Translations under genes and position numbers: made by a program
Shown: positions 8,379 to 17,384 of the stretch, piece after piece
How positions within the stretch are numbered: position 1 is the stretch's first letter
Layout: every line of letters begins with the position of its first letter
Origin: QHCE01 sp041743105
GTDB lineage: Bacteria; Actinomycetota; Actinomycetes; Mycobacteriales; QHCE01
NCBI GenBank assembly: GCA_041743105.1
Contig: JBGTNI010000029.1
Span: 1-60,497, forward strand
Length of the DNA: 60,497 bases
Direction: 5' to 3'
The notes under the pieces: model-generated
Told to the model about the DNA's origin: nothing
Database searches by the model: none
What the model saw: only the letters and a program-made list of their open reading frames with translations

Positions 8379-9698
8379 CTACGCGGGAAGGATGACTGAC
8401 ACACCTGCATCCCGCAGGATTCTCAGCAGCTGCTCGGAGTGCTCACTGCCTCTGGTCTCTACCGACAGCGCGATCACAGCCTCACCCAACCGCAGCCGCG
8501 AATCCTGCCGGAAGTGCTCCACGTCCAGCACATTCACGCCGTGATCGGCCAGCAACGCCAGGGTCGCGGCAAGGCTTCCAGGGCGGTCAACCGCCCGAAT
8601 CATGAGGTACAGGTAGCGGCCAGCCGCAGCCATGCCGTGCTCAATGACGCGCAGCATAAGCAGCGGATCGATGTTGCCACCAGACAGCACCGTCGTCGCC
8701 GGCGCGGTGAATCGACGGGGCTCTGCCAATATGGCGGCCACCCCGGCCACCCCGGCAGGCTCCACCACCAGCTTTGCTCGCTCGAAACAGAACAGCAGCG
8801 CCCGTGCCAAGTCTTCATCGGAGACGGTCACAACATCGTCGACCAGCTCTCGAACATGGGCGAACGTCAGTTCACCAGGCCGTCCCACCGCGATTCCGTC
8901 TGCGATCGTGGCTAGGCTCTTCAGCGTCACTGGCGCCCCGGCCTGCAGCGACTTGGCAAACGCAGCAGCCCCCGACGCCTGCACGCCGATAACCTGGACA
9001 TCCGGGCGCAGCGCCTTCACGGCAACCGCCACTCCCGACGCCAGCCCGCCGCCACCGAGGCTGACTAGGATCGTTTTGACCTCAGGGCACTGCTCCAGCA
9101 ACTCCAGGCCGATGGTTCCTTGACCAGCGATCACGTCGACATGATCGAAGGGGTGGATGAAGACGGCCCCGGTCTGCTCGGCGAATTCTTTCGCGGCCGC
9201 CAGCGCATCGGAGACCGAGCTGCCCACTAGACGTACGGTCGCGCCATAGGCCTTGGCTGCGGTCACTTTTGGTAGCGGCGCCGTCTGCGGCATGAACACC
9301 GTGGCGTGGCTACCCAGTAGGTTCGCCGCGACGGCCACACCCTGCGCGTGATTGCCAGCGCTGGCAGCCACGACTCCCCGGCCGCGCTCAGCCTGCGATA
9401 GGCGTGCGATCCGCACATAGGCACCCCGGACCTTGAAGGAACCGGCGGTCTGTAAGTTCTCGCACTTGAGGTAAGCCGAGCCGCCGAGCTTGGTCGACAA
9501 CGGGGCGCATTCCTGCAGCGGTGTATTGCGGATCACGCCACGTAACAGCTCGCGCGCGGCACGAATATCGTCAATTGTGACAAGCTTGCCCGTCGCTTCG
9601 ACGGCGATTGACCCGTCCGGAACCGGCCGCTGCGATGCGCCCGATGATCGGCGCCGCTCTGAGTTTGCTGGTGATGCGTGCTGCATAGCCTGTGGCAT
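8379..9698 (-). CDS. ilvA: Threonine dehydratase (biosynthetic)
   Basis: It deaminates L-threonine to 2-oxobutyrate, the first step of isoleucine synthesis. The 439 residues comprise an N-terminal tail of about 38, the fold-type II PLP domain with the lysine in SFKVRGAY (K89) and the phosphate-binding SLGGGGLASG (about 218–227), and one C-terminal ACT-like domain (about 360–439). This is the short regulatory type typical of Mycobacteriales. The true start may be a later ATG (9686), since no clear ribosome site precedes 9698. A GC-rich stem without a T run follows the gene. Confidence 0.93.
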   Translation of the reverse strand: MPQAMQHASPANSERRRSSGASQRPVPDGSIAVEATGKLVTIDDIRAARELLRGVIRNTPLQECAPLSTKLGGSAYLKCENLQTAGSFKVRGAYVRIARLSQAERGRGVVAASAGNHAQGVAVAANLLGSHATVFMPQTAPLPKVTAAKAYGATVRLVGSSVSDALAAAKEFAEQTGAVFIHPFDHVDVIAGQGTIGLELLEQCPEVKTILVSLGGGGLASGVAVAVKALRPDVQVIGVQASGAAAFAKSLQAGAPVTLKSLATIADGIAVGRPGELTFAHVRELVDDVVTVSDEDLARALLFCFERAKLVVEPAGVAGVAAILAEPRRFTAPATTVLSGGNIDPLLMLRVIEHGMAAAGRYLYLMIRAVDRPGSLAATLALLADHGVNVLDVEHFRQDSRLRLGEAVIALSVETRGSEHSEQLLRILRDAGVSVILPA

Positions 9699-9809
9699 GG
9701 GCCGATAGTGCCATAGGCAGGTGTCAGCCCGATACGCCCCAGGCTCAATTTCGACAAACTCAGCAGGCCATGGCTGCTATTGAAGGCCACACCGGGTACG
9801 GTGCGCTGC

Positions 9810-10358
9810 ATGCAAACGTTTTGGTCGATATTGCACGTCCTTGCGGCTGTCATGCTCACCGGCCCACTGGTGCTCGCTCCTATGACGGGATTGCGCGCGT
9901 TACGCGAGCGCGACGAGACCATGCTCAAACACGCTCGGCGTACCACCACTACGTTTGCGTTGCTCTCCCTAATCACCCTAGGGCTAGGCTTGATAGTGGT
10001 CGCCAGCTCGAAGGATACGGACTTCAGCACCCCTTGGATCGTCATCTCTATAACGCTGTTTCTGATTGCACTCGCCCTTGCGTTGTTCGTCAGCGCACCG
10101 GCCTTGAACAAGTCGGTGCACATGATCGCAGCCGACAACGAGCAGGAGCGCAAGGAGCAGGCAGAGGCGCAGTCCCCCACTGCGCGCCAGCTCGACCCTG
10201 AAGAGCTACGTAAGATCACCGACGCGCGGGTCATGGCACACAGCGCAGCCCGTGAACAGCTGCAAGATCAGCGCGGAAAGATCGCGGCCGCAAGCGGAAC
10301 CGCGGCGGTGTTGCTGATCGTGGTCACGATTCTGATGGTGACGCAGCCTTTCAGTTAA
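9810..10358 (+). CDS. Predicted four-helix membrane protein (DUF2269-like)
   Basis: With ATG 9810 the product has 182 residues. It has three N-terminal transmembrane helices (about 4–25, 45–65, 75–98), a long charged cytoplasmic loop rich in Glu/Gln/Arg (about 105–155), and a last helix at the C terminus. The opening LHVLAAVMLTGP resembles DUF2269-type integral membrane proteins, but I hold the family name loosely. It faces metB in a convergent arrangement across a long inverted repeat. The function is unknown. Confidence 0.75.
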   Translation: MQTFWSILHVLAAVMLTGPLVLAPMTGLRALRERDETMLKHARRTTTTFALLSLITLGLGLIVVASSKDTDFSTPWIVISITLFLIALALALFVSAPALNKSVHMIAADNEQERKEQAEAQSPTARQLDPEELRKITDARVMAHSAAREQLQDQRGKIAAASGTAAVLLIVVTILMVTQPFS

Positions 10359-10363
10359 GCTGC

Positions 10364-10489
10364 GCGCTTCTCAATAGGCCCCTGCCAGCGTTCACTGTTC
10401 TCGAGCCGCCTTTCCACGCTATTCCGCTGCGCTCCATTTTCGTACGCGGCGGCTCCTGCGGCCTTGGCAGATGACCTATTGAGAAGCGC
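10364..10489. repeat. Long inverted repeat between convergent genes
   Basis: Perfect 15-bp arms (GCGCTTCTCAATAGG and its complement) enclose 96 bases. The element starts six bases after one stop codon and ends nine bases before the other, filling the whole gap. A shorter TGCCA/TGGCA pair lies just inside the arms. It could fold as a bidirectional terminator with an inserted core. Confidence 0.8.
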
Positions 10490-10497
10490 TTGAGGAA

Positions 10498-11679
10498 TTA
10501 AGTGTCCAACGCACGCATCAGGTCAGCAACCAGATCTTCGGCATCTTCGATGCCCACGGAGATACGCACTAGATCGACCGGAACGGCGACGACGGAGCCG
10601 GCGGTCGAAGCGTGAGTCATGCGCGCCGGGTGCTCGATCAGCGACTCCACCCCGCCCAGCGACTCCCCCAACGTGAACAGCCTGGTGCGCCCGCAGACAC
10701 GCAGCGCCGCATCCTCACCGCCGTGAAGCTGAAAACTCACCATGCCACCGAAGCGGCTCATCTGCTTGGCGGCGACATCGTGGTCAGGATGCTCAGGAAG
10801 GCCGGGGTAGTACACACTGGAAACGGCGGGATGCGTGCGCAACGCCGCAACGATGCGCTCGGCGTTGTCGCAGTGGCGCTCCATTCGCACGGCAAGGGTC
10901 TTAAGCCCGCGCAACGCCAGCCAGCAGTCGAACGGCCCTGGGACCGCACCGATGGCGTTTTGATGAAATGTCAGGCGCTCCGCCAATTGAGCATCGGAGG
11001 TCACCAGCGCGCCACCCACCACATCGGAGTGACCACCGATGTACTTGGTGGTCGAATGCACTACAACGTCGGCACCTAGAGCCAGCGGCTGCTGCAGGTA
11101 CGGAGAGGCGAAGGTGTTGTCCACGATAAGCAGCGCGCCATGCTCATGGGCCAACGACGCGAGGGCCGCGATATCGACGATCCCCAGCAGTGGATTACTC
11201 GGTGTCTCGCAGTAGATGGCGGTGGTCTGGGGGGTGATCGCCCGCGCAACCGCGTCGAGGTCTCGCAGCGCCGCCGTGGTGTAGTTCAGGCCCCAGGGCC
11301 CGCAGACCGAGTCCACGAGCCGAAACGTTCCGCCGTAGGGGTCATCGCTGAGTAGGAGTTGATCGCCGGGCTTGGTGACCACGCGCAGCAGCGTGTCTTC
11401 GGCGGCAAGACCGGAGGCGAATGCCAGCGCATCCGAACCGCCTTCGAGCGCCGCGAGGCATTCCTGCAGCGCAGTGCGGGTCGGGTTGCCGGTGCGGCCG
11501 TACTCGTAGCCGCCACGCAGTCCACCTACTCCGTCTTGGATGAATGTGGAGGTTTGATAGATCGGTGTGACTACCGCGCCTGTGGCGGAGTCTGGTTCTT
11601 GGCCTGCGTGAATGGCCAGCGTGCCAAAACCGTAGTGGGGGGGAGAGGCGGAGTCAGAGCCAGAGGAGTCAAAGGACAT
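10498..11679 (-). CDS. metB: Cystathionine gamma-synthase
   Basis: It joins O-acyl-homoserine and cysteine to cystathionine in methionine synthesis by transsulfuration. The 393 residues follow the Cys/Met-metabolism PLP family, with YEYGRTGNPTR (about residues 58–68), the substrate loop NPLLGIVD, the aspartate in VDNTF, and the PLP lysine in HSTTKYIGGHSD (about 212). Cystathionine gamma-lyase is close in sequence, but the mycobacterial neighbourhood of greA and mca (Rv1079–Rv1082) supports MetB. It is convergent with the upstream membrane gene. Confidence 0.92.
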   Translation of the reverse strand: MSFDSSGSDSASPPHYGFGTLAIHAGQEPDSATGAVVTPIYQTSTFIQDGVGGLRGGYEYGRTGNPTRTALQECLAALEGGSDALAFASGLAAEDTLLRVVTKPGDQLLLSDDPYGGTFRLVDSVCGPWGLNYTTAALRDLDAVARAITPQTTAIYCETPSNPLLGIVDIAALASLAHEHGALLIVDNTFASPYLQQPLALGADVVVHSTTKYIGGHSDVVGGALVTSDAQLAERLTFHQNAIGAVPGPFDCWLALRGLKTLAVRMERHCDNAERIVAALRTHPAVSSVYYPGLPEHPDHDVAAKQMSRFGGMVSFQLHGGEDAALRVCGRTRLFTLGESLGGVESLIEHPARMTHASTAGSVVAVPVDLVRISVGIEDAEDLVADLMRALDT

Positions 11680-11987
11680 GAATGAACCCTAGCGCGACGA
11701 CCAGCCACAGTGATCCACGTCGGCTTCCCAACCAGACGATTTCGCGGCAATACTCCGTCCGCTCCAACACCAACATCCCCAAGACATAAGCTGGCTCTCA
11801 CCGCTCACAGCGACGCCGATGACTACTACAGCCACCAACACGGCTCCCATCTCCTCAATGCCGACAGCGCGCCCCGACAACAACCGCCCATACTCCGCGA
11901 CTACATGGCGCGCTTCGCCGACGCCCGGCGGCAGGAGCAGGCGCCGCTCGCATGGAACACCGTCGCTCCGGCGGTAGGCTGGTGAGC
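11680..11987. other. Gap between metB and msrA
   Basis: No well-supported gene lies here. The only candidate is a 53-codon minus-strand frame from ATG 11850 to 11689, which opens with a short hydrophobic helix (MGAVLVAVVVIGVAV) and ends just upstream of metB. Its tail is Trp/Ser-rich and unlike any family I know, so I do not call it. The metB promoter should also be here. Confidence 0.4.
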
Positions 11988-12590
11988 ATGATCTTCGGTT
12001 CTCACTCAGATGCCCTTCCGGCCGCTGGAGCACGTCATACCGTGCTGGGCACCCCGATCGAAGGACCGTGGCCGTCGCGGGATGAGATCGCCGTCTTCGG
12101 CATGGGCTGCTTCTGGGGCGTGGAACGTATCTTCTGGAGATTGCCCGGCGTCTACAGCACGGCGGTCGGCTACGCGGGTGGACGCCGCGAGAACCCCACT
12201 TACCAGCAGGTGTGTAGTGGCGCCACCGGTCATGCCGAAGTGGCGCGCATCGTCTTCGACCCAGTCGAAATCTCCTACCGGCAGCTACTGAAGGTGTTCT
12301 GGGAGAACCACGATCCCACGCAGGGGCCACGCCAAGGCAACGATGTCGGCACGCAGTACCGGTCGGTGATCTATACGACCACGCCCGAGCAGCTGCAACT
12401 GGCGGAGGAGAGCCGCGCCGCTTTCACCCCGGTGGTCACCGATGCCGGAATGAGACCGATCACCACCGAGATCGCGCCATTGCCGAACTTTTACCTCGCC
12501 GAGGACTACCACCAGCAATACCTCGACAAGAACCCTGCGGGGTACTGCAATCACGGCCCTAACGGTTTGAGCTGCCCGATTCCAGCCTGA
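11988..12590 (+). CDS. msrA: Peptide methionine sulfoxide reductase A
   Basis: MsrA reduces the S-epimer of methionine sulfoxide in proteins. The 200-residue product has the catalytic GMGCFWG (C41), the family core YAGGRRENPTYQQVCSG and GHAEV, and a late Cys in the tail (GYCNHGPNGLSC) that can act as resolving cysteine. ATG 11988 is preferred; GTG 11982 two codons upstream is possible. It is a cytosolic stand-alone gene, convergent with the CopD-type gene. Confidence 0.95.
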   Translation: MIFGSHSDALPAAGARHTVLGTPIEGPWPSRDEIAVFGMGCFWGVERIFWRLPGVYSTAVGYAGGRRENPTYQQVCSGATGHAEVARIVFDPVEISYRQLLKVFWENHDPTQGPRQGNDVGTQYRSVIYTTTPEQLQLAEESRAAFTPVVTDAGMRPITTEIAPLPNFYLAEDYHQQYLDKNPAGYCNHGPNGLSCPIPA

Positions 12591-12635
12591 CTCTCGCCTC
12601 AACGCAGCTGCGGGCAAGATGCACCGTTGATCGAA

Positions 12636-14630
12636 CTACGCCCGTTGGCGGCCTACGCGTCGCTGTACGATCATGGCGCACAGCACCACCGCTAACGATA
12701 TTCCGGCGAACAGCCACACGATCTCGCCGCCGAGCCGCTGATCGGCTAGCGCTGGCGCGCCCCAGTCTCGCGACAGCGTGGCGAACCAGTCGCTGGCGAG
12801 GATCTGATCGCTACGCGTCAGCGCGTAACCGAAGCCGATATGGAACACAACCGCCACGCTAAGTAGCAGCGCCCGAGTCGGAAACCGAATCGGTGTGGGG
12901 GGCGAGTCGACGCCGATGAGCAGCCAGAAGAAGAAATACCCTGCTCCAACCAGGTGCACCATCATAACGAGGTGAGCGGCATGTGAACCCAGCGAAAGTG
13001 AGTACAGGCCGGTGAAGTACATGACATACAGACCAGCGGCGTACATACCAAGCGCCATGAGCGGATGCGCCATCATGCGAGTGACTGGATGGCCAATCCA
13101 CTCGCAAACCCACTCGCGCACGCCACGCCGAGCTGGATCGGGACTAGGCTTCGCGCTGCGCAGCGCGAGCGTGACGGGACCGCCCAACGCCAGTAGGATT
13201 GGCGCCGCCACCGCGAGGGTCATGTGTTGGCCCACATGCACGCTCAGCAACACCGGGGCATACGCGGCAACGCCGCTGCACGTGACGAATACGATTACCG
13301 ACCAGCCCGCCGTCCACGAGATCAGCCGCCACCACGGCCACCGCTCGCCGCGCTGTCGCAACCGCAGCACCGCAAACCCGTAGGCGGCGACAGCCATTGC
13401 CGCCATGCATAGGATCAACGGGTCGACGAGCCATCGCGTGAACAGCCCGGCAACGGTGAGCGCACCCGGCATCGGGTAGCCAAGCAAACTGGTAGCGGCA
13501 TCGCCGGTGTCTTCCACACGGGGTGCCGGTGTGGCGGCCAAACCTACGGCCGCCCCCAGACCAACCGCCAGTACGCCAAGTTCGACGGCGGCGAGCCGAC
13601 CGAATATCCACGGCCGGCCAGCCTGCAGCGCGGGCAGGCTGCGGGTCCGGTGTAGCCACCCCAGACCACCGGCAACCAGTAGCACCGCGATCTTCACCAA
13701 GGCCACTCGACCGTAGGCGGTGTCGAGCAGGTCGGACCATCCCCGCAGTCGCACCGAGACACTGACAACGCCGGAGACCGCAACCAACAACAGGCAGGCC
13801 GCGGCGACGGCGGAGTAGCGCCGGACCATGGCGGCTCGATCTGCGCCAGTTCGATCGGTACCGGTTCGACGACTGCCTAGGGCCAGTGCCAGCAGCCCAC
13901 CCACCCACAACGTGACCGGTACGACGTGAAGGATCTGGGCCGATACCGCGAGCTGGTGATTCCCGGCACCAGCGGCGTGACCGGCAAATGCGAGCGGAGT
14001 CACCGCCGCGACCGCGCCGAAACATGCTAAGGCGGCGCCGTTAACGGTACGGATGCCGCGACAGGCCACGGCCAGTGCGGCCGTAATAGCAAACGTCCAG
14101 GCCAGAGCTTGACCTTGCGTCACGGAGCGGGCTGTGTCGAACAGGATTGGGATTCGTAGCGCGGCAGCGGGAGAGATTCCTAACAGATCAGACGCCGTCA
14201 AAACTAAAGCCAGGCAGCTCGATCCCGCCCATGCCGCCGCTGTCCAGGACGCCGCTCGCACCCAACGGAACCCGGCAGCCGACAGCAGTAGCCTGCGCGG
14301 AGACGGTCCCGGCTGGAGGGCCGGTGTCGGCTGGAAGGACGGTGTCGGCGACAGCCCGGGGGCAAGAAATGCGGCCGCGAGCAGGCAGCCGACAGTCGCC
14401 ACCGCTGCGGTATCGGCGATGACGCTTAGGACCGGCAGCAGCCACACTGTCGGCCCGGTGTAGACGGCCAGACCCGGAAGATCGGGGTCATCGAGTTGGC
14501 CTGCGAGCTGCAGGATCAGCAATGCCACGCCCACCGCGACACCGAGCGCGGCGGCAACGAGCCCTACTCGAATGAGCCCTCGGCGGCGTAGAGCAACGTT
14601 CGCTTTACGCTCGGCACGCCAGACCGTCAT
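12636..14630 (-). CDS. CopD/CtaG fusion membrane protein
   Basis: A polytopic protein of about 664 residues. The N-terminal half is a CopD-like copper import domain (His-containing helices, for example GNHQLAVSAQILHVVPVTLWVGG around residue 240). The C-terminal half is a CtaG/caa3 oxidase assembly domain (histidine-rich VHVGQHM and MVHLVGAGYFFFWLLIG). The same fusion is known in mycobacteria (Rv0102). ATG 14630 is chosen because it overlaps the stop of the CopC gene (ATGA); a longer frame to 14663 is unlikely. The pair probably moves copper across the membrane toward cytochrome oxidase. Confidence 0.9.
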   Translation of the reverse strand: MTVWRAERKANVALRRRGLIRVGLVAAALGVAVGVALLILQLAGQLDDPDLPGLAVYTGPTVWLLPVLSVIADTAAVATVGCLLAAAFLAPGLSPTPSFQPTPALQPGPSPRRLLLSAAGFRWVRAASWTAAAWAGSSCLALVLTASDLLGISPAAALRIPILFDTARSVTQGQALAWTFAITAALAVACRGIRTVNGAALACFGAVAAVTPLAFAGHAAGAGNHQLAVSAQILHVVPVTLWVGGLLALALGSRRTGTDRTGADRAAMVRRYSAVAAACLLLVAVSGVVSVSVRLRGWSDLLDTAYGRVALVKIAVLLVAGGLGWLHRTRSLPALQAGRPWIFGRLAAVELGVLAVGLGAAVGLAATPAPRVEDTGDAATSLLGYPMPGALTVAGLFTRWLVDPLILCMAAMAVAAYGFAVLRLRQRGERWPWWRLISWTAGWSVIVFVTCSGVAAYAPVLLSVHVGQHMTLAVAAPILLALGGPVTLALRSAKPSPDPARRGVREWVCEWIGHPVTRMMAHPLMALGMYAAGLYVMYFTGLYSLSLGSHAAHLVMMVHLVGAGYFFFWLLIGVDSPPTPIRFPTRALLLSVAVVFHIGFGYALTRSDQILASDWFATLSRDWGAPALADQRLGGEIVWLFAGISLAVVLCAMIVQRRVGRQRA

Positions 14631-15220
14631 TCTCTGGTCTGGATCCCCGATCGCCGACGCCACACCAGCACGCTACCGGCCGCGACACACAGCACGATCA
14701 CGACGGCGCCAGCGCCGATCCACCAGGGCGATATGCCGTCGGAGTCAGACGATTCCCGCGACTCCGCTTCCGGGCTTTCATCTTGAGTTCCCGCCGGGGG
14801 TTTTGGCGGTGTGGCTGACTCGCTCGGTGAAGCGGCCGCGCGAACGGTGAAGGATCGCGTGCCGTCGACCCAATGCTCGTCGCTCGAGCGCACGCGGTAG
14901 GAAACGCGGTACTCGCCGTCCGGCAGGCCCGGCTTGAGTGCCTGCCGCACTGTTGCGCCGTCGATGCGCGGTGAGCCATTTACTACGCTGCGAGTCTCGG
15001 AGTCGACAACCGCTAGCTGCGTCGCGTCGGGATTGAGCGGGGCACTGAAGGTGAGACTCACCTCGGTAGGTGCCGACGTCAGTACCTCATCGGCGCCCGG
15101 CGTGCTGTTCAACAGCTTATCGTGTGCCGCCGCCGGAGCAGCGAAGCCACTCAACACGGCTAAGACTCCGATAGCTATCGCCGTTGCCGCCGCTCCCACG
15201 CGGGCACATACTTTCGACAC
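14627..15220 (-). CDS. CopC/YcnJ-type periplasmic copper-binding protein, membrane-anchored
   Basis: The 197 residues start at GTG 15220. There is a Sec signal peptide (about 1–31, ending AAPAAA), with the mature protein opening AHDKLLNSTP. That N-terminal His is the usual Cu(II) ligand of CopC. The CopC beta-sandwich follows (about 33–125), with DEHWVDG near its end giving the second His. A Pro/Ser/Glu-rich linker leads to a C-terminal transmembrane helix (about 168–188). It is coupled to the CopD/CtaG gene by a 4-base overlap. Confidence 0.92.
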   Translation of the reverse strand: MSKVCARVGAAATAIAIGVLAVLSGFAAPAAAHDKLLNSTPGADEVLTSAPTEVSLTFSAPLNPDATQLAVVDSETRSVVNGSPRIDGATVRQALKPGLPDGEYRVSYRVRSSDEHWVDGTRSFTVRAAASPSESATPPKPPAGTQDESPEAESRESSDSDGISPWWIGAGAVVIVLCVAAGSVLVWRRRSGIQTRE

Positions 15221-15397
15221 GAACCATCACCCCGGTCTCGATTGCGCTCGATGCATCCCAAGTCGTCCGGGGTGCCCGGGAAGTTCCGAGCGATACAGAA
15301 TATTGCGTTTAGATAGCACTAGCGCGGGATGCTAGCTTCGGCAGGCGGATGTAAATTCAAGGTAGGTCAGCTACGCGCACAACCTCTGTTCCGGTGC

Positions 15398-15466
15398 ACT
15401 GGTGGCGCCGCCGGGATCTTCCCGGCGATTCCGCTTGTCGCTTACGCCGCAACACTCAAGCAACTA
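15398..15466 (+). pseudogene. Relic of a RarD/EamA transporter
   Basis: An isolated stretch translates as AAGIFPAIPLVAYAATLKQL, which closely parallels ASGIFTTIPLLAYAASLTRL inside the intact rarD gene 1.4 kb downstream (about residues 229–248 there). Nothing matching lies before or after it in any frame, so it looks like the remnant of a second rarD copy. No start or full domain is present. The rest of 15221–15478 holds only the promoter region of the CopC gene. Confidence 0.6.
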
Positions 15467-15478
15467 CGAGCCGACGGT

Positions 15479-15763
15479 TCAATACAGGCCAAGTTCCGAG
15501 TGGGATCCAAGTCGTACTAGTTGGATCCGATGCTCATCCGGCTTTCGGTAGATCAACACCAGGTCCGGCTTAACGTGGCAGTCCCGGTGATCGCTCCAGT
15601 CTCCGGTCAGCGCATGGTCACGGCGGCGGTCAGATAGAGATTGATCACTCGCCAGCGCCGTCACGATCCCCACGAAATCGTCATCGAGGGTAGCCCGGTG
15701 CCGGCCTTTCATCTCGCGTTTGTAGTCGCGTCTGAACTGAGTCGTTCGTTCAATCGCTCGCAT
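15479..15763 (-). CDS. YafQ/RelE-type mRNA interferase toxin
   Basis: The 94-residue product has the YafQ pattern: an N-terminal RTTQFRRDYKREMKGRH, a middle DHALTGDWSDHRDCHVKPDLVLIYRK and a C-terminal LVRLGSHSELG. The catalytic His/Asp set of YafQ (H in DHALTG, HRDCHV and GSHSEL) is visible. It cleaves mRNA on the ribosome in this family. Its start overlaps the end of the DinJ-type antitoxin by 14 bases, the usual antitoxin-first order. Confidence 0.9.
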   Translation of the reverse strand: MRAIERTTQFRRDYKREMKGRHRATLDDDFVGIVTALASDQSLSDRRRDHALTGDWSDHRDCHVKPDLVLIYRKPDEHRIQLVRLGSHSELGLY

Positions 15764-16013
15764 GAAGATCGCTCATCAGCGAGCCCACACTATCGAACGA
15801 GGCCAACTTTCCACCGCGCGCTTCCTTCATTGCTGCGATAGTCGCCGCGTTCGGTACCAACGGTTCGAACGGTAATGCCTTCTCGCTGGCCACTTTGGTG
15901 AGCAGTAGGCGCACAGCATCAGAGATGCTGAGCCCCATCGCAGCCAGTACGGCGGCAGCCTCCTCCTTCACCTCACCGTTAATTCGGGCCTGAATCAGAG
16001 CATTTGTGGGCAT
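15750..16013 (-). CDS. DinJ/RelB-type antitoxin
   Basis: With ATG 16013, which follows AGGAGG by six bases, the protein has 87 residues; a longer frame to 16067 is not needed. The N terminus (NALIQARINGEVKEEAAAVLAAMGLSISDAVRLLL) is the ribbon-helix-helix of DinJ that dimerises and binds the operator. The C-terminal third wraps the toxin. It is the first gene of the pair with the YafQ-like toxin, and is probably autoregulated from the 90-base gap shared with rarD. Confidence 0.92.
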   Translation of the reverse strand: MPTNALIQARINGEVKEEAAAVLAAMGLSISDAVRLLLTKVASEKALPFEPLVPNAATIAAMKEARGGKLASFDSVGSLMSDLHASD

Positions 16014-16105
16014 GTGAACCTCCTGAATGACATAGTAATGCAAAATTCGGAGCGCTGCCACAGACATGCGCCTGATCGAACAACTTCGCCGCTACTGTCG
16101 CGCGT

Positions 16106-17062
16106 ATGGTCAGCCGACCGGGGCTCAGCCTCACACCGCATGCTCAGTCACATGCGCATGCCCTATCACACGGCGTGATGTTCTGCCTCATCGCCAATGC
16201 CGCTTGGGCTACTCAGGTTCTCTACTGGCCGCTGGTCGAACCCGCCGGTCCAGTGGAGCTACTAGCACACCGCATTGTGTGGTCTGCGCTGATCTGCATA
16301 ATGTGCGTGGTCGCGCTGCGTCGGCGACCCCAGCTTGCCGACTTGCTCGGCGATAGGCGGCAGGTCTTACTGCTGGGCGCGGCCGGCGCGTGCTTAGGTG
16401 CCGCCTGGGGGCTATTCATCTATGCCGTCCTCGCCGGGCGGGTGGTAGAAAGCTCGCTGGGCCTTTTTCTCCTACCGCTGGGGATGGTGCTCACTGGCGT
16501 CGTCGGCTTCGGCGAACGGCTGCGATGGGGACAATGGACTGCGGTAGGCACCGGCGCCATCGCCACCGGCGCTCTTGCCGTCAGCTACGGCCGACTGCCC
16601 TGGATCGCGCTGAGCCTGTGCGTGCTGACGGTGGGCTATGCACTGCTGAAGAAACTGGCGCAAGCTTCGGTGCTGGAGGGATTCAGCGTCGAATGCCTGC
16701 TGATGGCAGGTCCGGCGCTGGCGTTTCTGGTCTGGCTCGTCATATCCGGCCACAACACCGTCGGCACTATCTCGCTCTCGCACACCGCCTTGGTAGTGGC
16801 TTCAGGCATCTTCACGACGATTCCGCTCCTGGCATACGCGGCGTCACTCACACGCCTACCGCTGACATTGTTGGGCCTCCTGCAATACCTCAATCCATTA
16901 GCTCAGTTCGCGATCGGCGTGGTTGTTTTCCGGGAGGATATGTCGTCCACGCGCTGGCTCGGTTTCGCGCTTATCTGGCTAGCGCTAGCAATCTTTTCGG
17001 CCGATTCCATCCGTCACCAGCAACAACGACGGCTCGCCGACACAGCCGAGGCGGCCACATGA
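16106..17062 (+). CDS. rarD: EamA-family transporter RarD
   Basis: The 318-residue protein has ten predicted transmembrane helices in two EamA halves. The family start NAAWATQVLYWPLVEP (about residues 30–45), the GLFIYAVLAGRVVESSLGLFLLPL segment (about 101–124) and LLQYLNPLAQFAIGVVVF (about 257–274) are typical of RarD. RarD proteins are drug/metabolite superfamily carriers whose substrate is mostly unproven. It is flanked by toxin–antitoxin pairs, and a relic of a second copy lies upstream. Confidence 0.9.
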   Translation: MVSRPGLSLTPHAQSHAHALSHGVMFCLIANAAWATQVLYWPLVEPAGPVELLAHRIVWSALICIMCVVALRRRPQLADLLGDRRQVLLLGAAGACLGAAWGLFIYAVLAGRVVESSLGLFLLPLGMVLTGVVGFGERLRWGQWTAVGTGAIATGALAVSYGRLPWIALSLCVLTVGYALLKKLAQASVLEGFSVECLLMAGPALAFLVWLVISGHNTVGTISLSHTALVVASGIFTTIPLLAYAASLTRLPLTLLGLLQYLNPLAQFAIGVVVFREDMSSTRWLGFALIWLALAIFSADSIRHQQQRRLADTAEAAT

Positions 17063-17147
17063 CACACAAAGCCGGTGGCAGATCTAGGTTCAGAAAGCTG
17101 ATCGCTCGACACGAAGCCTACGGCTACTTCTACGGTAGAATGGCCGT

Positions 17148-17384
17148 ATGAAGGAAAAGTTGACAGTAGAGATCGCCACTAAATCCATCCTCGCCCAGCG
17201 GGCCAGCGAAGACGCTGTGTCCATGGGCACCTACCTCGACCGGTTGGTCGCCCGAGATGACCTACGCCGCAGGATCGCTGCTGACCGGACCGTACTCGCC
17301 GCAGCTGGGCTTGATAAACCAGACCGCGTGGATCGGCTCGCGGCCGTTACGTTGCGGTCCCGCCACCCACGGGCAGCCGCGTGA
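17148..17384 (+). CDS. Antitoxin, ribbon-helix-helix like
   Basis: A 78-residue product opens with a beta strand (KLTVEIATK), then helices SILAQRASEDAVSMGTYLDRLVARDDLRRR, the layout of small ribbon-helix-helix antitoxins. The remainder is charged and probably binds the toxin. It overlaps the next gene by GTGA. It resembles in layout the first gene of the pair at 32.0 kb. The antitoxin role is inferred from fold pattern, size and coupling. Confidence 0.8.
   Translation: MKEKLTVEIATKSILAQRASEDAVSMGTYLDRLVARDDLRRRIAADRTVLAAAGLDKPDRVDRLAAVTLRSRHPRAAA

Noticed and set aside
11689..11850. 53-codon minus-strand frame with a hydrophobic start upstream of metB
   Set aside because: No clear ribosome site, no homology and an atypical Trp/Ser-rich tail; mentioned only in the gap note.
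15221..15330. Possible riboswitch upstream of the CopC gene
   Set aside because: No conserved riboswitch core or strong alternative hairpins could be seen; it is an ordinary promoter-sized gap.
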